A stretch of DNA of 64,000 nucleotides from Phycisphaerales bacterium (GTDB taxonomy: Bacteria > Planctomycetota > Phycisphaerae > UBA1845): contig JADZBE010000007.1 of the NCBI GenBank assembly GCA_020852275.1, forward strand, positions 1-64,000. Reading direction: 5' to 3'. The notes beneath the pieces were generated by a model. That model was not told the DNA's origin. It saw nothing but the letters and a program-made list of their open reading frames with translations, and did not search any database. Below are positions 40,780 to 50,534 of the stretch, piece by piece (within the stretch, counting starts at the first letter, position 1; every line of letters starts with the position of its first letter). A program made the position numbers and the translations under genes.

Positions 40780-43700
40780 ATGATTCATCGCCATCACTCG
40801 ACGTTCATCAACCGACCCTGCCGCCTGGGGTTGGTTGCGCTGCTGGGAGCACTGTGGCTGGCCTCGCCAACTTTCGCCCAAGCGCCCTCCGGCTCGGCGC
40901 AGCCTCCGTCCGCGCCGCCGACGGAAAAGCCGGAGAAGGACAAGTCGGACAAGGACAAGTCCGGCGACAAGGGTGGGAAGAAAAAGAAAAAGAAGAAGAA
41001 GGCCGACAAGGCGGAGAAGGGCGACAAATCCTCCTCCGACAAGTCCGCCAAGCCGGCAACCGGCAACGACGCAGGCAAGACCGGGACTCCGCCCGCGAAG
41101 CCGAACGGCCAGGCAGCGACCGGTCAGCCGACGCCGCCGTCCAAGCCGTTCACGGGGCTTAAGCAGCCTGAGGAGAAGCCGACTTCGCCGCCGGCATCCG
41201 GGCCTCCGGCGCAGAAGGATCCCATGACGGACGTCGGCGACAAGCCGGTCGGTCCCGGCGCGGATAAACCGGTCGGTCCCGGCGCGGATAAACCCACCGT
41301 CCCCGGCTCGGACAAGCCGGCCGTTCCCGCGAATGAGAAGCCCGGCGGAGCGAGTGCCAAGCCGTTGACACCCCCGGGCCAGCAGTCCTCGGCGGGCGGC
41401 GCGGCTCGCCCCGGCGGACCGGTGACCACGTTAGAGGATCCGCCGCTGCCCAAGCCCGCCACGGGCAAGCCGGGCGGGGTGACCTCAACCGAGATGCCCG
41501 GCGCGCAGCCGCCGACTCACGGACTTCCGGGCGACAAGGACGAACCCAAGTCCGCTCCCGGCGCGAAACCGAACTCTTCCGATGCCTCCAAATCGACCGC
41601 TCCCGGCGTCAAGCCGTCGTCCGGTTCGACCCCGCCGACCAGCGGCTCGAAGAACGTTTCGCAAGCGGAACCCCCACAGGAATCCGCAGGCGACCAGAGC
41701 CGCGAGGATGCGGAGCAGAGATCTTACGATGTCATCAGCATCGCGGGCGACTATGCGACGCTGCTGGATGAGTTTGGCCGCCAGTCGGGCCTGACGCCCA
41801 CGGGCGACATCCCCGCGGGACAGGCGTTTTATCCCGCGCCGGCGGGCAAGAAGATGTCGTGGCAGGAAGCGTTCCGCCGCGTGAAGACGGCCATCTGGCA
41901 GGCGGACGTCCTCAACCGCCGCACGATCATCCGCGACGGCGATTACCTCGTGGTGCTCAGCGTCAACGACTACTGGCGACAGATGCCGCCGGAGTACATG
42001 TACACGAGCGTGGAGGAAATGCGCGCGGCCGATCCGCACGACGACGAGCTGGTGTACGTGCAATACACCATGCCCGTGGGCACGGCGGCGAACCTCGAGC
42101 TGCTGCGGAGTTTCGTCCCGGACTACGCGCGCATCGCCCCGGTGGCCGAGGGATCGAGCGTCGTCGGGATCTACGCCAAGGTCAGCGACATCAAGAAGTA
42201 CCTGACGATGTCGGAGCGGTTCCTGGTGGACGTGAAGGACCCGCGGCGGATGGAGCGCATTGCGTGCAAGCATATTTTGCCGTCGCAGGCGGTCGAGACG
42301 ATCGACCGCTTCATCGCCAAGCCCGGGAAGGGGCCTGCGCGCCCGTCCCCCGGCGCGAAGCCCGGCGCCGGCAGCCGACCCTCGCAAAACGAAGGCCTGA
42401 GTCTTTCCGTCGGCGAGGAGCAGGAGTCGATCTTCCTGCCCAACGACGACCGCAAGGAGATCCTCGCCTACGCGCTGCCGCTGCGGCTGGAGGAGTTCAA
42501 GCAGTTCCTCGCGGACCTCGACATTGAAACCGAGCAGACCAAGCGCACGCCGGTGGTCATTCCCGTCGAGCACGCCGACGCGGCGGAGTTGGCCCGCACG
42601 ATCGAGAACATCCTCGACGCCGAAGAGGGCAAGGGCATCAGCGGCGCCGGCGGAACCGAGGGTCCGGCCAAGCCGGGCGCGTCGAAGTCCACGGCCAACA
42701 GCCGCGGCGGCGGATCGTCGCACGGCGGCGTGGTGATCCTTCCGATGGCGGACTGGAACCAGCTCGTGGTGATCGGTCCGGACGACGGGATTTCGCGGGT
42801 GCGCGAGCTGGTGGAGATGTTCGACCAGCCCGCCGGCGAGGTGGCGCTGCACGTCGTGGAGATCCAGCACAAGACGCCGTCGTTCATCGTGAACCTGCTG
42901 ATGAACTACGATCAGGCGGACGGCTCGCCGGTGTCGAAGACGGCGGGCGGATCGCCGAAAGGTCCGAAGGCGTCGCCCTCCAGCGCAAAGTTCAACCCGG
43001 ACGACGAAAACGGCAAGCTTTACATTCTCTGCGCGCAGCGCGAGTGGGAAGTCTACAAGGAGCTGATCAACCAGCTCGACATCGACGACGGCGCGGGAGC
43101 GTTCACCCGCATCGAGTTGCAGCACATCGACCCGGCCGACGCCATCGAGCGCGTCAACCAGTTTCTCGGCAGCGGCGGCGGCGCGGGTCCGCAACCGCGC
43201 GGCGGCGGAGGGGCCGCTTCGTCCGGGCGGAAGATGCTGGCGGGGGATCGCGCGATCCTGGTGTACGGCGCGGGCGCTTCAGAGCTGGAGCAGATCCGCC
43301 AGGTTGTCGGCGTGCTTGACCAGCCGTCCGAGCAGATCGAGAAGACCTTCGTGCTCGAATACGCCGAGCCGCAGACGATCATCGGCATTGTCGAGGCGAT
43401 GGTGCTGCAGTCCGGCGGCGGCGGGGCGGTGCTGGGCGGCGGCGAAGGTCCGCCGTCGAAGGGGCGGCCCAGCCCGCGCGGCTCGACCTCGTCGCACGCG
43501 GCGGCCACGCTGTATCCGCTGGACAACCGACTGCTGGTGAAGGCGTCGGCGACGACGATGTCGAAGATCGAGGAAGTGGTGAAGGAATTCGACGTGCCGC
43601 CGGTGGAGGGCACGGAGACGCGCGTGTATGAGTTCGCCGAGGGCACGGATGTGCAGGCGATGGCGGACACGCTGGGGCAGGTGATCCCCGCCATGACCGG

Positions 43701-46700
43701 CGAGGGCGGCGGCGCTGCGCCTGCGCAAGGCAGGGGGCCGGGGCGCGGACCCGGCGCGGGTCGAAGCGGCGGGCCGCAGTTTATCCCGCAGGCGTCGGCT
43801 GGAAAGCTGATCGTCATCGCGGAGAGGGCGGTGTTCCCCAAGATCGACGAGATGATCGAGCACCTTCGCGTGGAAGGCGCGTCGGTGCGGGCGATGCGGC
43901 ACGTGCCGCTGAAGAAGGCGCAGCCGAAGGAAATCGCCGCGACGATCACGGCCATGATGCGTTCCGATCCGGGCGGCGGCGTGACGATGGGCGGCGGGGG
44001 GAAGAAGGGCGGGGGCGGCGCCGGATCGTTCTACATCGATGAAGCGCCGGGCGGTCACGCGGTCGTCATGCACGGCACGGTGGCGGAGCTGGACCAAGCC
44101 CAGAAGTGGATCGAGCAGCTCGACACCGCGGCGCTGACCGGTCAGCAGGTCAAGCTGTACCACGTCAACACTGCCGATCCCAAGAAGCTTGTCGATCTCA
44201 TCATCAACGTGATTGATTCCGGCGCCGGCGCCGGCTCGGGCAATGGCAAGGATAAGGCGCCCAAGGCGCCCGCCGCGCCCAAGGGCAAGGAGAGCAGCGG
44301 CGGCAGCATCGATGATCTGTTCGGCCCGTCCGAGGAGCCGGAGTGGGAAAGCAGCCGCACCTACGTCAGCAAAGACCTCTATCTTCAGGCGGACTACTGG
44401 GAGAAGACGATCCTCGTGGTCACGTCGCCGGCAAAGCTGGACGAGATCGGCGCGCTGATCGAGAAGCTCGATCCGTCGGAAGGGGACAGCCCGATCAACG
44501 TCAAGCCCGAGCCGTACACGCTGATCTACGAGCTGACGTATGCGAAGGCGTTCGACGCTTCGCTGGACATCGACACGTATCTTGAAATCTGGGGCGACAA
44601 CAAGCCGTCCGTCTCCTCCGACGACGAGCAGAACACGCTCATCGTCCGACATCCCCGCCCGGAAGTGCTCGATGAGGTCGAGAAGGTGATCCGCACGATC
44701 ATCGACCGCCCCAAGAAGATAGGCGACCTTGTCACGGAAAGGCGGATCATCCCCGTACCCATCAGTTTCCCGGTGATAGATGCGGCGCAAGGTCTGAAAG
44801 TTGATACGGACAAGAAGCTCATCGTCGAGATCAAAGGTTCGGAGGACGAGGACAAGGAATTCGGCATCAGTCGGGTCGTACCGCGTGCGCCGGCAAAGTC
44901 GGGAGATGCGGACAAGGCAGACGATGCGGCCAAGGAGAACTCGTCCAGCGCGGATGCCGCAAGAAAGTCCGGCGGTTCGGGATGCGTGATGCCGTCGTCG
45001 CTCTCGTTCGGCGCGCTGGCGGCCACGATGCAGGTTCCCACTACAACGGACGACGAGCCGCGCGCCGGAAAAAAGCGAGGCAAGGCACAGGAAACGCCGG
45101 ATGAGAAGTCCGGCAAGAAGGACGGGAAGAAAGGCAGAGATCGGAAGGGGGGGGACAACGACTCCGCCCCTGAGGCGCTGATGCCTGATGAAGCGGATAC
45201 CCCACGGGGCGACTTGGCGACGGACTCCTCGGCAAAGGCTGATTCGCGCGGGACGGGTGGCGCGGCGGCTGCTCAGGAACCTGCCGGTGAAGAACTGCCT
45301 GGCATGACGACGGGCGGCGTAGAGGAAGATCCGTTTTTGCAGTCCTTGCGCCAGGACCCAGGTCGCATCCGGACGGTGACGCGGGACGAGAAGGCCATCG
45401 CCGAGGGCGCGCCGGGCACGATGCAGGAGATCCATGTCTGGGTCGATCCGGTGACGAATCAAATCGTCGTCGAAGGCACGACGGAGGACGTCAAGAAGAT
45501 TGAGGAGATGGTGGCGGAACTGGTGAAGGGCCAGCCGACGACCAAGCCGGACATCCGCGTGTACCGCGTCAAGTACATCGACCCGGTGCTGGCGAAGGAC
45601 ATCATCGAGGAGATGTTCGGCGCCGGCTCGCGCAACATGGCCAACATGATGCGCCAGCAGCAGCAGCAGGCGGCCGCGGCGGCAGCGCGTGCGGCGGCGG
45701 CCCGCGGCGGCAACGCCCCGAACGTTCCCGGCGCGCCGAACGCGCGCGGCGGCGGGCGTGACGAAGAGCGCGGCGGTCAGCCGCAGGTCATTCCCGGTCT
45801 GCCGGGCCAGCAGGGTCGTCCCGGGCAGCAGCAGATGGGCGGCGAGGACGGTCAGCAGAACCAGAACCAGCAGTTCCTTCAGCAGATGACGCAGCAGCAG
45901 TCCGCGGCGGAGATCAAGGTGTACGCCAACCCGCGCGACCGCACGCTCGTGTTCCGCGCGCCAACCGGGCTGTACCCGGCAATCCTCGAACTTCTGGCCA
46001 CCGTGGATCAGCCGCAGGAAGTCACCAGCAACTTCCGCATCTTCACGCTCAAGAAACTTCAGGCCGAGGATGCGGAAAAGAAGCTGCGCTCGTTTCTGAA
46101 CCTCGACGAGAAGCCCAAGGGAGCGGAGGAGCGTCTGCGCGACATCGAGGCGTTGGGCGGTCAGATGCCCGAGCCGGTGACGGACGCGCAGGGCAACGAA
46201 ATCACGCCGAACCAGATCCGCATCACCAGCAACCCGATGGCGAACACGATCATCGCCATGGCGCCGCCCGAGGCGCTGGACTACATCGGCAAGCTCATCG
46301 AGAGCCTCGAAAGCTTCGAGATGCCGGAGCGTCTGGTGGAGTGGATTCCACTGGCCAACTCGCTGGCGACCGAAGTGGTGGACATGCTCGACAAGCACTT
46401 CGCGGAAGACAAGAGCGCCGCGCCCGGCGCGCCCGGCGGCAAGAAGGGCGGCGCGATGCCCGCGACCGGCGGCAAGACCAACGTGGCCGCGCCGCCGCCG
46501 TCGTTCCTGCCCTACGCGCGGCTCAACGTCGTCGTGGTGCGGGCGACGGACGAGCAGATGAAGGAAGTCAAGGAGGTCATCGCCAGGCTGGACGTTCCGC
46601 CGGAAGGCTCGCAGTACGAGTCGGTGAAGATCACCTGCGCCGACGCCGGGCAGCTTGCCCAGCAGCTTGCGCAGATGTTCGGCAGCGCGGCCGAAGGTGG

Positions 46701-49700
46701 CAAGGGCAAAGGCGCGGGCACCACGCAGGGGGCGAAGTTCTTCGCCTCCGGCGAAGGAAACATGCTGTTCTACAGCGTCCCCAACTCGATCAAGCCCGAG
46801 GTGCTCGCCACCATTGAGAAGATCGATCAGCAGCAGTGCATGCAGCAGGAAGTGCGCATCATTGAGCTGAAGTTCGGCACGCCGTCGCAGGTGGCCGAGG
46901 CGGTCAACATGGCCTACGGCGGCGGCGGCGGGAAGACGGCCAAGAAGGGCGGCGCCGGCGGCGGCCGGATCGTCGTGGCGGGGCACGATCCCACGCGGCG
47001 GCTGTTCGTGGCCGCGCCGAATGAAGAGGCGTTCCAGGAAGTGGTTTTGCTGGTGCAGAAGCTCGACGTGCCGACGGACCTGAAGTTCGGCGCGTATCCG
47101 CTGAAGTTTCTCAACGCGCGCTCGGCGCTGGGGCTGATGCAGGGCTTGATTCAGCAGTACGGCATCCGCCCGGGGCGCGACGCGGAGAAGTTCGCGGTGG
47201 ACGCGGACGAGGCCACGAACTCGCTGATCGTGCTCGGCGGGCCGCAGACCCATGCGTTTGTCGAGGAAGCGATCAAGACGTTCGACACCGAGGAGCGCCG
47301 CGTCGGCAACGTCGTTACGGTGATCTATCAGCTCAAGCAGGCGAACGCGGTGGAGCTGGCCAAGAACATCAACACCACGCACGGCGGCAAGAGCAAGGAC
47401 GGCGCCGAGGTGAAGGCCGAGGCGAACGCGGCGCTGAACGCCCTTATCGTCGTGGCGTCGGAGAAGATGCAGAAGCAGATTGACGACACGATCATCAAGC
47501 CGCTGGACGGGATGATTCCGCCGGGGCTGCTGTCCGAGGTCATCGAACTGAAGAACGTCCACCCGGACCTTATGGCGGAAAAAATCCGCACGCTGGTCAA
47601 CGAGCAGCTCGATGGGAAGAAGATCGTCGGGCAGAAGGGCAACCTTATCGGCACGACGGTGGTCATCAGCTCCGACCCGGACACGCGGCAACTCCTCGTG
47701 CTGGCGGACAAGGAGAACATGGAGTTCATCAAGTCACGCGTGGCGATGCTCGATACGCCGGAGACTTCGCTGAAGGAAGGCCTGATCACCAAGAAATACC
47801 CCGTGCAGTGGGGCGATCCGAACGTGCTCAAGGGCGTGATCGACGAATGGACGGCCACGCGCACGGGCAAGGGCAAGACCGGCAAGCAGCAGGTGCAGAC
47901 GTCGGCGCGCGACCTGGTGCTGGCGTACGTGGACGGGGCGACGTCGTCGCTGATCGTCACCGCCAGCTCGGAGAACCAGGGGCGGATCGTCGCGCTGCTC
48001 AAAGAGATCGACGTGGACACGGGGCTTGGCTCGCAGCGCGAGGTGGTGTTCCTCAAGAACGCCAACGCGGCGGAGCTTCAGCAGGCGATCGCCCCCTCGC
48101 TCGCCAAGAGCGGCAGCGGCAACAAGCGCCAGCCGGGGCAGCAGCTTACGGTCACGGCCGTGCCGCAGCTCAACGCGCTGCTCATACAGGGCGGACCGAA
48201 GGACATCGACGAAACCAAGCAGCTCATCGCCAAGCTGGACCTGCCGCCGAACGAGGACGCGGGCGTCATCATCCGCGTCTATCCGCTGCAGTTCCTCGAC
48301 CCGCAGTTCGTCGTGAACATGGTGAACCAGGCGTTCACCAAGACGAACTCGAAGCGCCCGGAGGACACGATCAAGGCCGCGTGGACGCCGCCGAGCAACC
48401 TGATCATCGGCGCGTCGAACGAGAACCACCTCAAGATCGCGGCGCTGCTGAAGGAGCTGGACGTGGAGTCGTCGGCGCAGCGGCAGATTCACACGATCAA
48501 GCTGACGTACGCCGGAGCGACGGACCTGGCGCAGAACCTTTCGCAGCTCATTCAAAACACGCAGCAGAAGAAAAAGACCGACGTGCAGCCGATGTACATC
48601 ACCGGCGAATCCGGCACCAACAGCCTCATCGTCTACGCCAATGAGGTGGAGATGAAGTGGGTGGAGGAGCTGCTGACCAAGCTCGACGTGGCGGAAGTCA
48701 CCAGCGGGCGGACGATCAAGTCGTTCCAGCTTGCGTATGCCGATCCCAACTCCGTGTCGCAGGCGATCACGCAGGTGTTCGGGCAGAGCGCGCCGGGCGG
48801 CGGCAAGAAGAACCCGCAGGACCAGGTTGTCGCGTTTCCGGAATACGGCTCGCGCTCGGTCATCGTGGCCACTTCGCCGCGGATGCTCGAGGACGTGAAG
48901 CGCCTGGTGGCGGAGCTGGACACGTCGGAAGGGGCGGACCGGCCCATCCGCGTGGTGTCGATCAAGAACGTCGATCCGGAGGGCGTGCAGCAGGTGTTGC
49001 AGGACCTCTTCTCCGGCGGGGCGAATCCGTTCGGTGGCGGCCGCGGGATGCGCGGCGGCGGCTTCTTCTTCGGCGGCTCGCAGGCGACGGGCGGCATGGT
49101 CATCGCGCTGGTGCCGGGGACGAACAACATCGTCATCCGCGCCAACGAGGAAGAGTTCACGAAGATCATGGACGTCATCAACCAGATCGACGTGGACCTC
49201 GCCAAGAAGCAGGACATCCGCATTTTCCTGCTGAAGAACATCAATGCCCAGGAAGCGCAGGGGGCGCTGGAAAGCTACTTGGAGCGTCCCGGCGCCGGCT
49301 CGTCGATGAGCAGCATGTTCCGCGGGCGCGGCGGAAGCTCGCGCGGGACGCTGACCGGCGACGCGCGCGTCACCGTGCTGGCCTCGTCCAACGGGCTGGT
49401 GGTCACCGCGGACCGCGAGGCGATGGACGGCATCGCGGCGGTCATTCAGCAGCTCGACACGTCGGCCGAGGGACCGAACAAGCCGCGCATCATCAAGGTT
49501 GAGCACGCCAGCGTGGCCGATATCGAGCCGATGGTGACCGACCTGTTCCTGTCGGATGCGTCGCGCAGCGGCTCGGGGCGCGGTGGAGTTTCCACCCCCA
49601 AGCCGATCGTCGTGGCCGATCCGCAGCTTAACGCGTTGATCGTTCGCGCGGCGGACACCGACTTCGAGGCGATCAAGGAAATTGTTGCGTATCTCGACAA

Positions 49701-50079
49701 GGCGGACCGCGTGGGCGCGACGTTCAAGATCATCCAGGTCCCGCCGGGCTTCGGCGTGGCGGACATGGCGTCGCAGGTCTCGGACGCGATCAACAAGGGT
49801 CAGCAGGGTCAAAGCTCCTCCCGCGGCAGCTCGAAGGCCAGCACGGTGACGATCACTCCGAACGCGCGCACGCATTCGCTGATCGTGACGGGCTCTCCGA
49901 CGCTGTTCCCGCAGGTGGAGCAGATCGTGGAGCAGCTCGCCAGCATGGGCCCGCCGGGCGGGATCGCAACGAAGATCATCCCGGTGAAGACCATGAGCCT
50001 TGAAGAGGTTCAGAAGATCATCGAGCTGCTCAAGCAGCAGGAAGAGGGTCAGAGCAGCGGCTCGACGCGGCGGCGGTAG
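40780..50079 (+). CDS. Giant secretin N-domain repeat protein without pore domain
   Basis: I start at the ATG at 40780 (CTCGGAG upstream), which gives the signal peptide LGLVALLGALWLASPTFAQ; an ATG at 40738 is possible. About 3099 residues: a Lys/Pro/Gly-rich low-complexity region (35-310), an STN/N0-like start (YDVISIAGDYATLLDEFG, near 315), ten secretin N-type domains to about 1310, a charged linker (about 1310-1535), then 17-18 more N-type domains to the end. Each domain shows a strand like VIPVEHADAAELARTIENIL, a variable Gly-rich loop, then a strand of the form NALIVRA and a helix ending LD. No secretin pore segment (GDxPxxGxLF) is present. It lies directly upstream of the true secretin gene. 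A periplasmic scaffold or ring stack is my inference. Confidence 0.85.
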   Translation: MIHRHHSTFINRPCRLGLVALLGALWLASPTFAQAPSGSAQPPSAPPTEKPEKDKSDKDKSGDKGGKKKKKKKKADKAEKGDKSSSDKSAKPATGNDAGKTGTPPAKPNGQAATGQPTPPSKPFTGLKQPEEKPTSPPASGPPAQKDPMTDVGDKPVGPGADKPVGPGADKPTVPGSDKPAVPANEKPGGASAKPLTPPGQQSSAGGAARPGGPVTTLEDPPLPKPATGKPGGVTSTEMPGAQPPTHGLPGDKDEPKSAPGAKPNSSDASKSTAPGVKPSSGSTPPTSGSKNVSQAEPPQESAGDQSREDAEQRSYDVISIAGDYATLLDEFGRQSGLTPTGDIPAGQAFYPAPAGKKMSWQEAFRRVKTAIWQADVLNRRTIIRDGDYLVVLSVNDYWRQMPPEYMYTSVEEMRAADPHDDELVYVQYTMPVGTAANLELLRSFVPDYARIAPVAEGSSVVGIYAKVSDIKKYLTMSERFLVDVKDPRRMERIACKHILPSQAVETIDRFIAKPGKGPARPSPGAKPGAGSRPSQNEGLSLSVGEEQESIFLPNDDRKEILAYALPLRLEEFKQFLADLDIETEQTKRTPVVIPVEHADAAELARTIENILDAEEGKGISGAGGTEGPAKPGASKSTANSRGGGSSHGGVVILPMADWNQLVVIGPDDGISRVRELVEMFDQPAGEVALHVVEIQHKTPSFIVNLLMNYDQADGSPVSKTAGGSPKGPKASPSSAKFNPDDENGKLYILCAQREWEVYKELINQLDIDDGAGAFTRIELQHIDPADAIERVNQFLGSGGGAGPQPRGGGGAASSGRKMLAGDRAILVYGAGASELEQIRQVVGVLDQPSEQIEKTFVLEYAEPQTIIGIVEAMVLQSGGGGAVLGGGEGPPSKGRPSPRGSTSSHAAATLYPLDNRLLVKASATTMSKIEEVVKEFDVPPVEGTETRVYEFAEGTDVQAMADTLGQVIPAMTGEGGGAAPAQGRGPGRGPGAGRSGGPQFIPQASAGKLIVIAERAVFPKIDEMIEHLRVEGASVRAMRHVPLKKAQPKEIAATITAMMRSDPGGGVTMGGGGKKGGGGAGSFYIDEAPGGHAVVMHGTVAELDQAQKWIEQLDTAALTGQQVKLYHVNTADPKKLVDLIINVIDSGAGAGSGNGKDKAPKAPAAPKGKESSGGSIDDLFGPSEEPEWESSRTYVSKDLYLQADYWEKTILVVTSPAKLDEIGALIEKLDPSEGDSPINVKPEPYTLIYELTYAKAFDASLDIDTYLEIWGDNKPSVSSDDEQNTLIVRHPRPEVLDEVEKVIRTIIDRPKKIGDLVTERRIIPVPISFPVIDAAQGLKVDTDKKLIVEIKGSEDEDKEFGISRVVPRAPAKSGDADKADDAAKENSSSADAARKSGGSGCVMPSSLSFGALAATMQVPTTTDDEPRAGKKRGKAQETPDEKSGKKDGKKGRDRKGGDNDSAPEALMPDEADTPRGDLATDSSAKADSRGTGGAAAAQEPAGEELPGMTTGGVEEDPFLQSLRQDPGRIRTVTRDEKAIAEGAPGTMQEIHVWVDPVTNQIVVEGTTEDVKKIEEMVAELVKGQPTTKPDIRVYRVKYIDPVLAKDIIEEMFGAGSRNMANMMRQQQQQAAAAAARAAAARGGNAPNVPGAPNARGGGRDEERGGQPQVIPGLPGQQGRPGQQQMGGEDGQQNQNQQFLQQMTQQQSAAEIKVYANPRDRTLVFRAPTGLYPAILELLATVDQPQEVTSNFRIFTLKKLQAEDAEKKLRSFLNLDEKPKGAEERLRDIEALGGQMPEPVTDAQGNEITPNQIRITSNPMANTIIAMAPPEALDYIGKLIESLESFEMPERLVEWIPLANSLATEVVDMLDKHFAEDKSAAPGAPGGKKGGAMPATGGKTNVAAPPPSFLPYARLNVVVVRATDEQMKEVKEVIARLDVPPEGSQYESVKITCADAGQLAQQLAQMFGSAAEGGKGKGAGTTQGAKFFASGEGNMLFYSVPNSIKPEVLATIEKIDQQQCMQQEVRIIELKFGTPSQVAEAVNMAYGGGGGKTAKKGGAGGGRIVVAGHDPTRRLFVAAPNEEAFQEVVLLVQKLDVPTDLKFGAYPLKFLNARSALGLMQGLIQQYGIRPGRDAEKFAVDADEATNSLIVLGGPQTHAFVEEAIKTFDTEERRVGNVVTVIYQLKQANAVELAKNINTTHGGKSKDGAEVKAEANAALNALIVVASEKMQKQIDDTIIKPLDGMIPPGLLSEVIELKNVHPDLMAEKIRTLVNEQLDGKKIVGQKGNLIGTTVVISSDPDTRQLLVLADKENMEFIKSRVAMLDTPETSLKEGLITKKYPVQWGDPNVLKGVIDEWTATRTGKGKTGKQQVQTSARDLVLAYVDGATSSLIVTASSENQGRIVALLKEIDVDTGLGSQREVVFLKNANAAELQQAIAPSLAKSGSGNKRQPGQQLTVTAVPQLNALLIQGGPKDIDETKQLIAKLDLPPNEDAGVIIRVYPLQFLDPQFVVNMVNQAFTKTNSKRPEDTIKAAWTPPSNLIIGASNENHLKIAALLKELDVESSAQRQIHTIKLTYAGATDLAQNLSQLIQNTQQKKKTDVQPMYITGESGTNSLIVYANEVEMKWVEELLTKLDVAEVTSGRTIKSFQLAYADPNSVSQAITQVFGQSAPGGGKKNPQDQVVAFPEYGSRSVIVATSPRMLEDVKRLVAELDTSEGADRPIRVVSIKNVDPEGVQQVLQDLFSGGANPFGGGRGMRGGGFFFGGSQATGGMVIALVPGTNNIVIRANEEEFTKIMDVINQIDVDLAKKQDIRIFLLKNINAQEAQGALESYLERPGAGSSMSSMFRGRGGSSRGTLTGDARVTVLASSNGLVVTADREAMDGIAAVIQQLDTSAEGPNKPRIIKVEHASVADIEPMVTDLFLSDASRSGSGRGGVSTPKPIVVADPQLNALIVRAADTDFEAIKEIVAYLDKADRVGATFKIIQVPPGFGVADMASQVSDAINKGQQGQSSSRGSSKASTVTITPNARTHSLIVTGSPTLFPQVEQIVEQLASMGPPGGIATKIIPVKTMSLEEVQKIIELLKQQEEGQSSGSTRRR
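44711..45390. other. Linker dividing the giant protein into a 10-domain and an about 18-domain half
   Basis: Within the giant gene, about 225 residues do not follow the N-domain pattern. They start with a short beta-rich piece (RRIIPVPISFPVIDAAQGLK), pass through Lys/Asp/Glu/Ser-rich low-complexity sequence, and end before EIHVWVDPVTNQIVVEG, where N-type domains resume. There is no stop codon. It could mark an ancient gene fusion or a flexible hinge. Confidence 0.6.
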
Positions 50080-50170
50080 AAAAGCGGAAAGCTGAAACGT
50101 CGAAAGCTGAAACGTTGAAAGCTGAAACGTCGAAAGCTGAAACGTCGAAAGCTGAAACGTCGAAACGCCG
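50080..50170. repeat. GAAAGCTGAAACGTC array between the giant gene and gspD
   Basis: Six units of about 15 bp, each one heptamer (GAAAGCT) plus one octamer (GAAACGTC), follow the giant gene's stop directly. GAGCCGCGACCGTAAGGGAG lies after it (50205-50224), the reverse complement of the element in dnaE insertion 2. Confidence 0.9.
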
Positions 50171-50534
50171 GGAGCGGCGGTTTTCGAAAGACGCAGAGCG
50201 CAACTGAGCCGCGACCGTAAGGGAGCGAATGGGGGGTGAATGGACGCGGCGCCGGCGGCGAAAAACCTCGGCGTTTACCGGGGCGGGGTTGCAAACCGGG
50301 CGACTTGGTTTGTAACGAGCCAACTCCGCTGTGACTTGGCGCATCGGCGCGGGTACAAGAGGGGACGTGCGAGTGGGCGATCGGTTCGGAGAGGCGCGGG
50401 GTTAGCCGCGGGATTTTCTACGCCACGCGGGTCGGCGGGGCTGAGGCTGGGGCGGAGCGGTCACGGATCGACGAGTGGTACCCATGATGAAGACTGGCGC
50501 GAACATCAGGCATACGCGGGGGAGGGTTGGGAGC
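50171..50534. other. Leader region of gspD
   Basis: About 360 bp without a recognisable gene. It carries one CTTACGG-type palindrome and then GGGGAGGGTTGGGAG before the ATG at 50535. Open frames here are short and of poor composition. Confidence 0.45.

Noticed and set aside
43279-47691. 1470-codon open frame on the minus strand inside the giant gene
   Set aside because: It is the antisense frame of a high-GC gene with strong codon bias. The translation is Arg/His/Leu-rich without any domain, while the plus strand gives clear N-domains.
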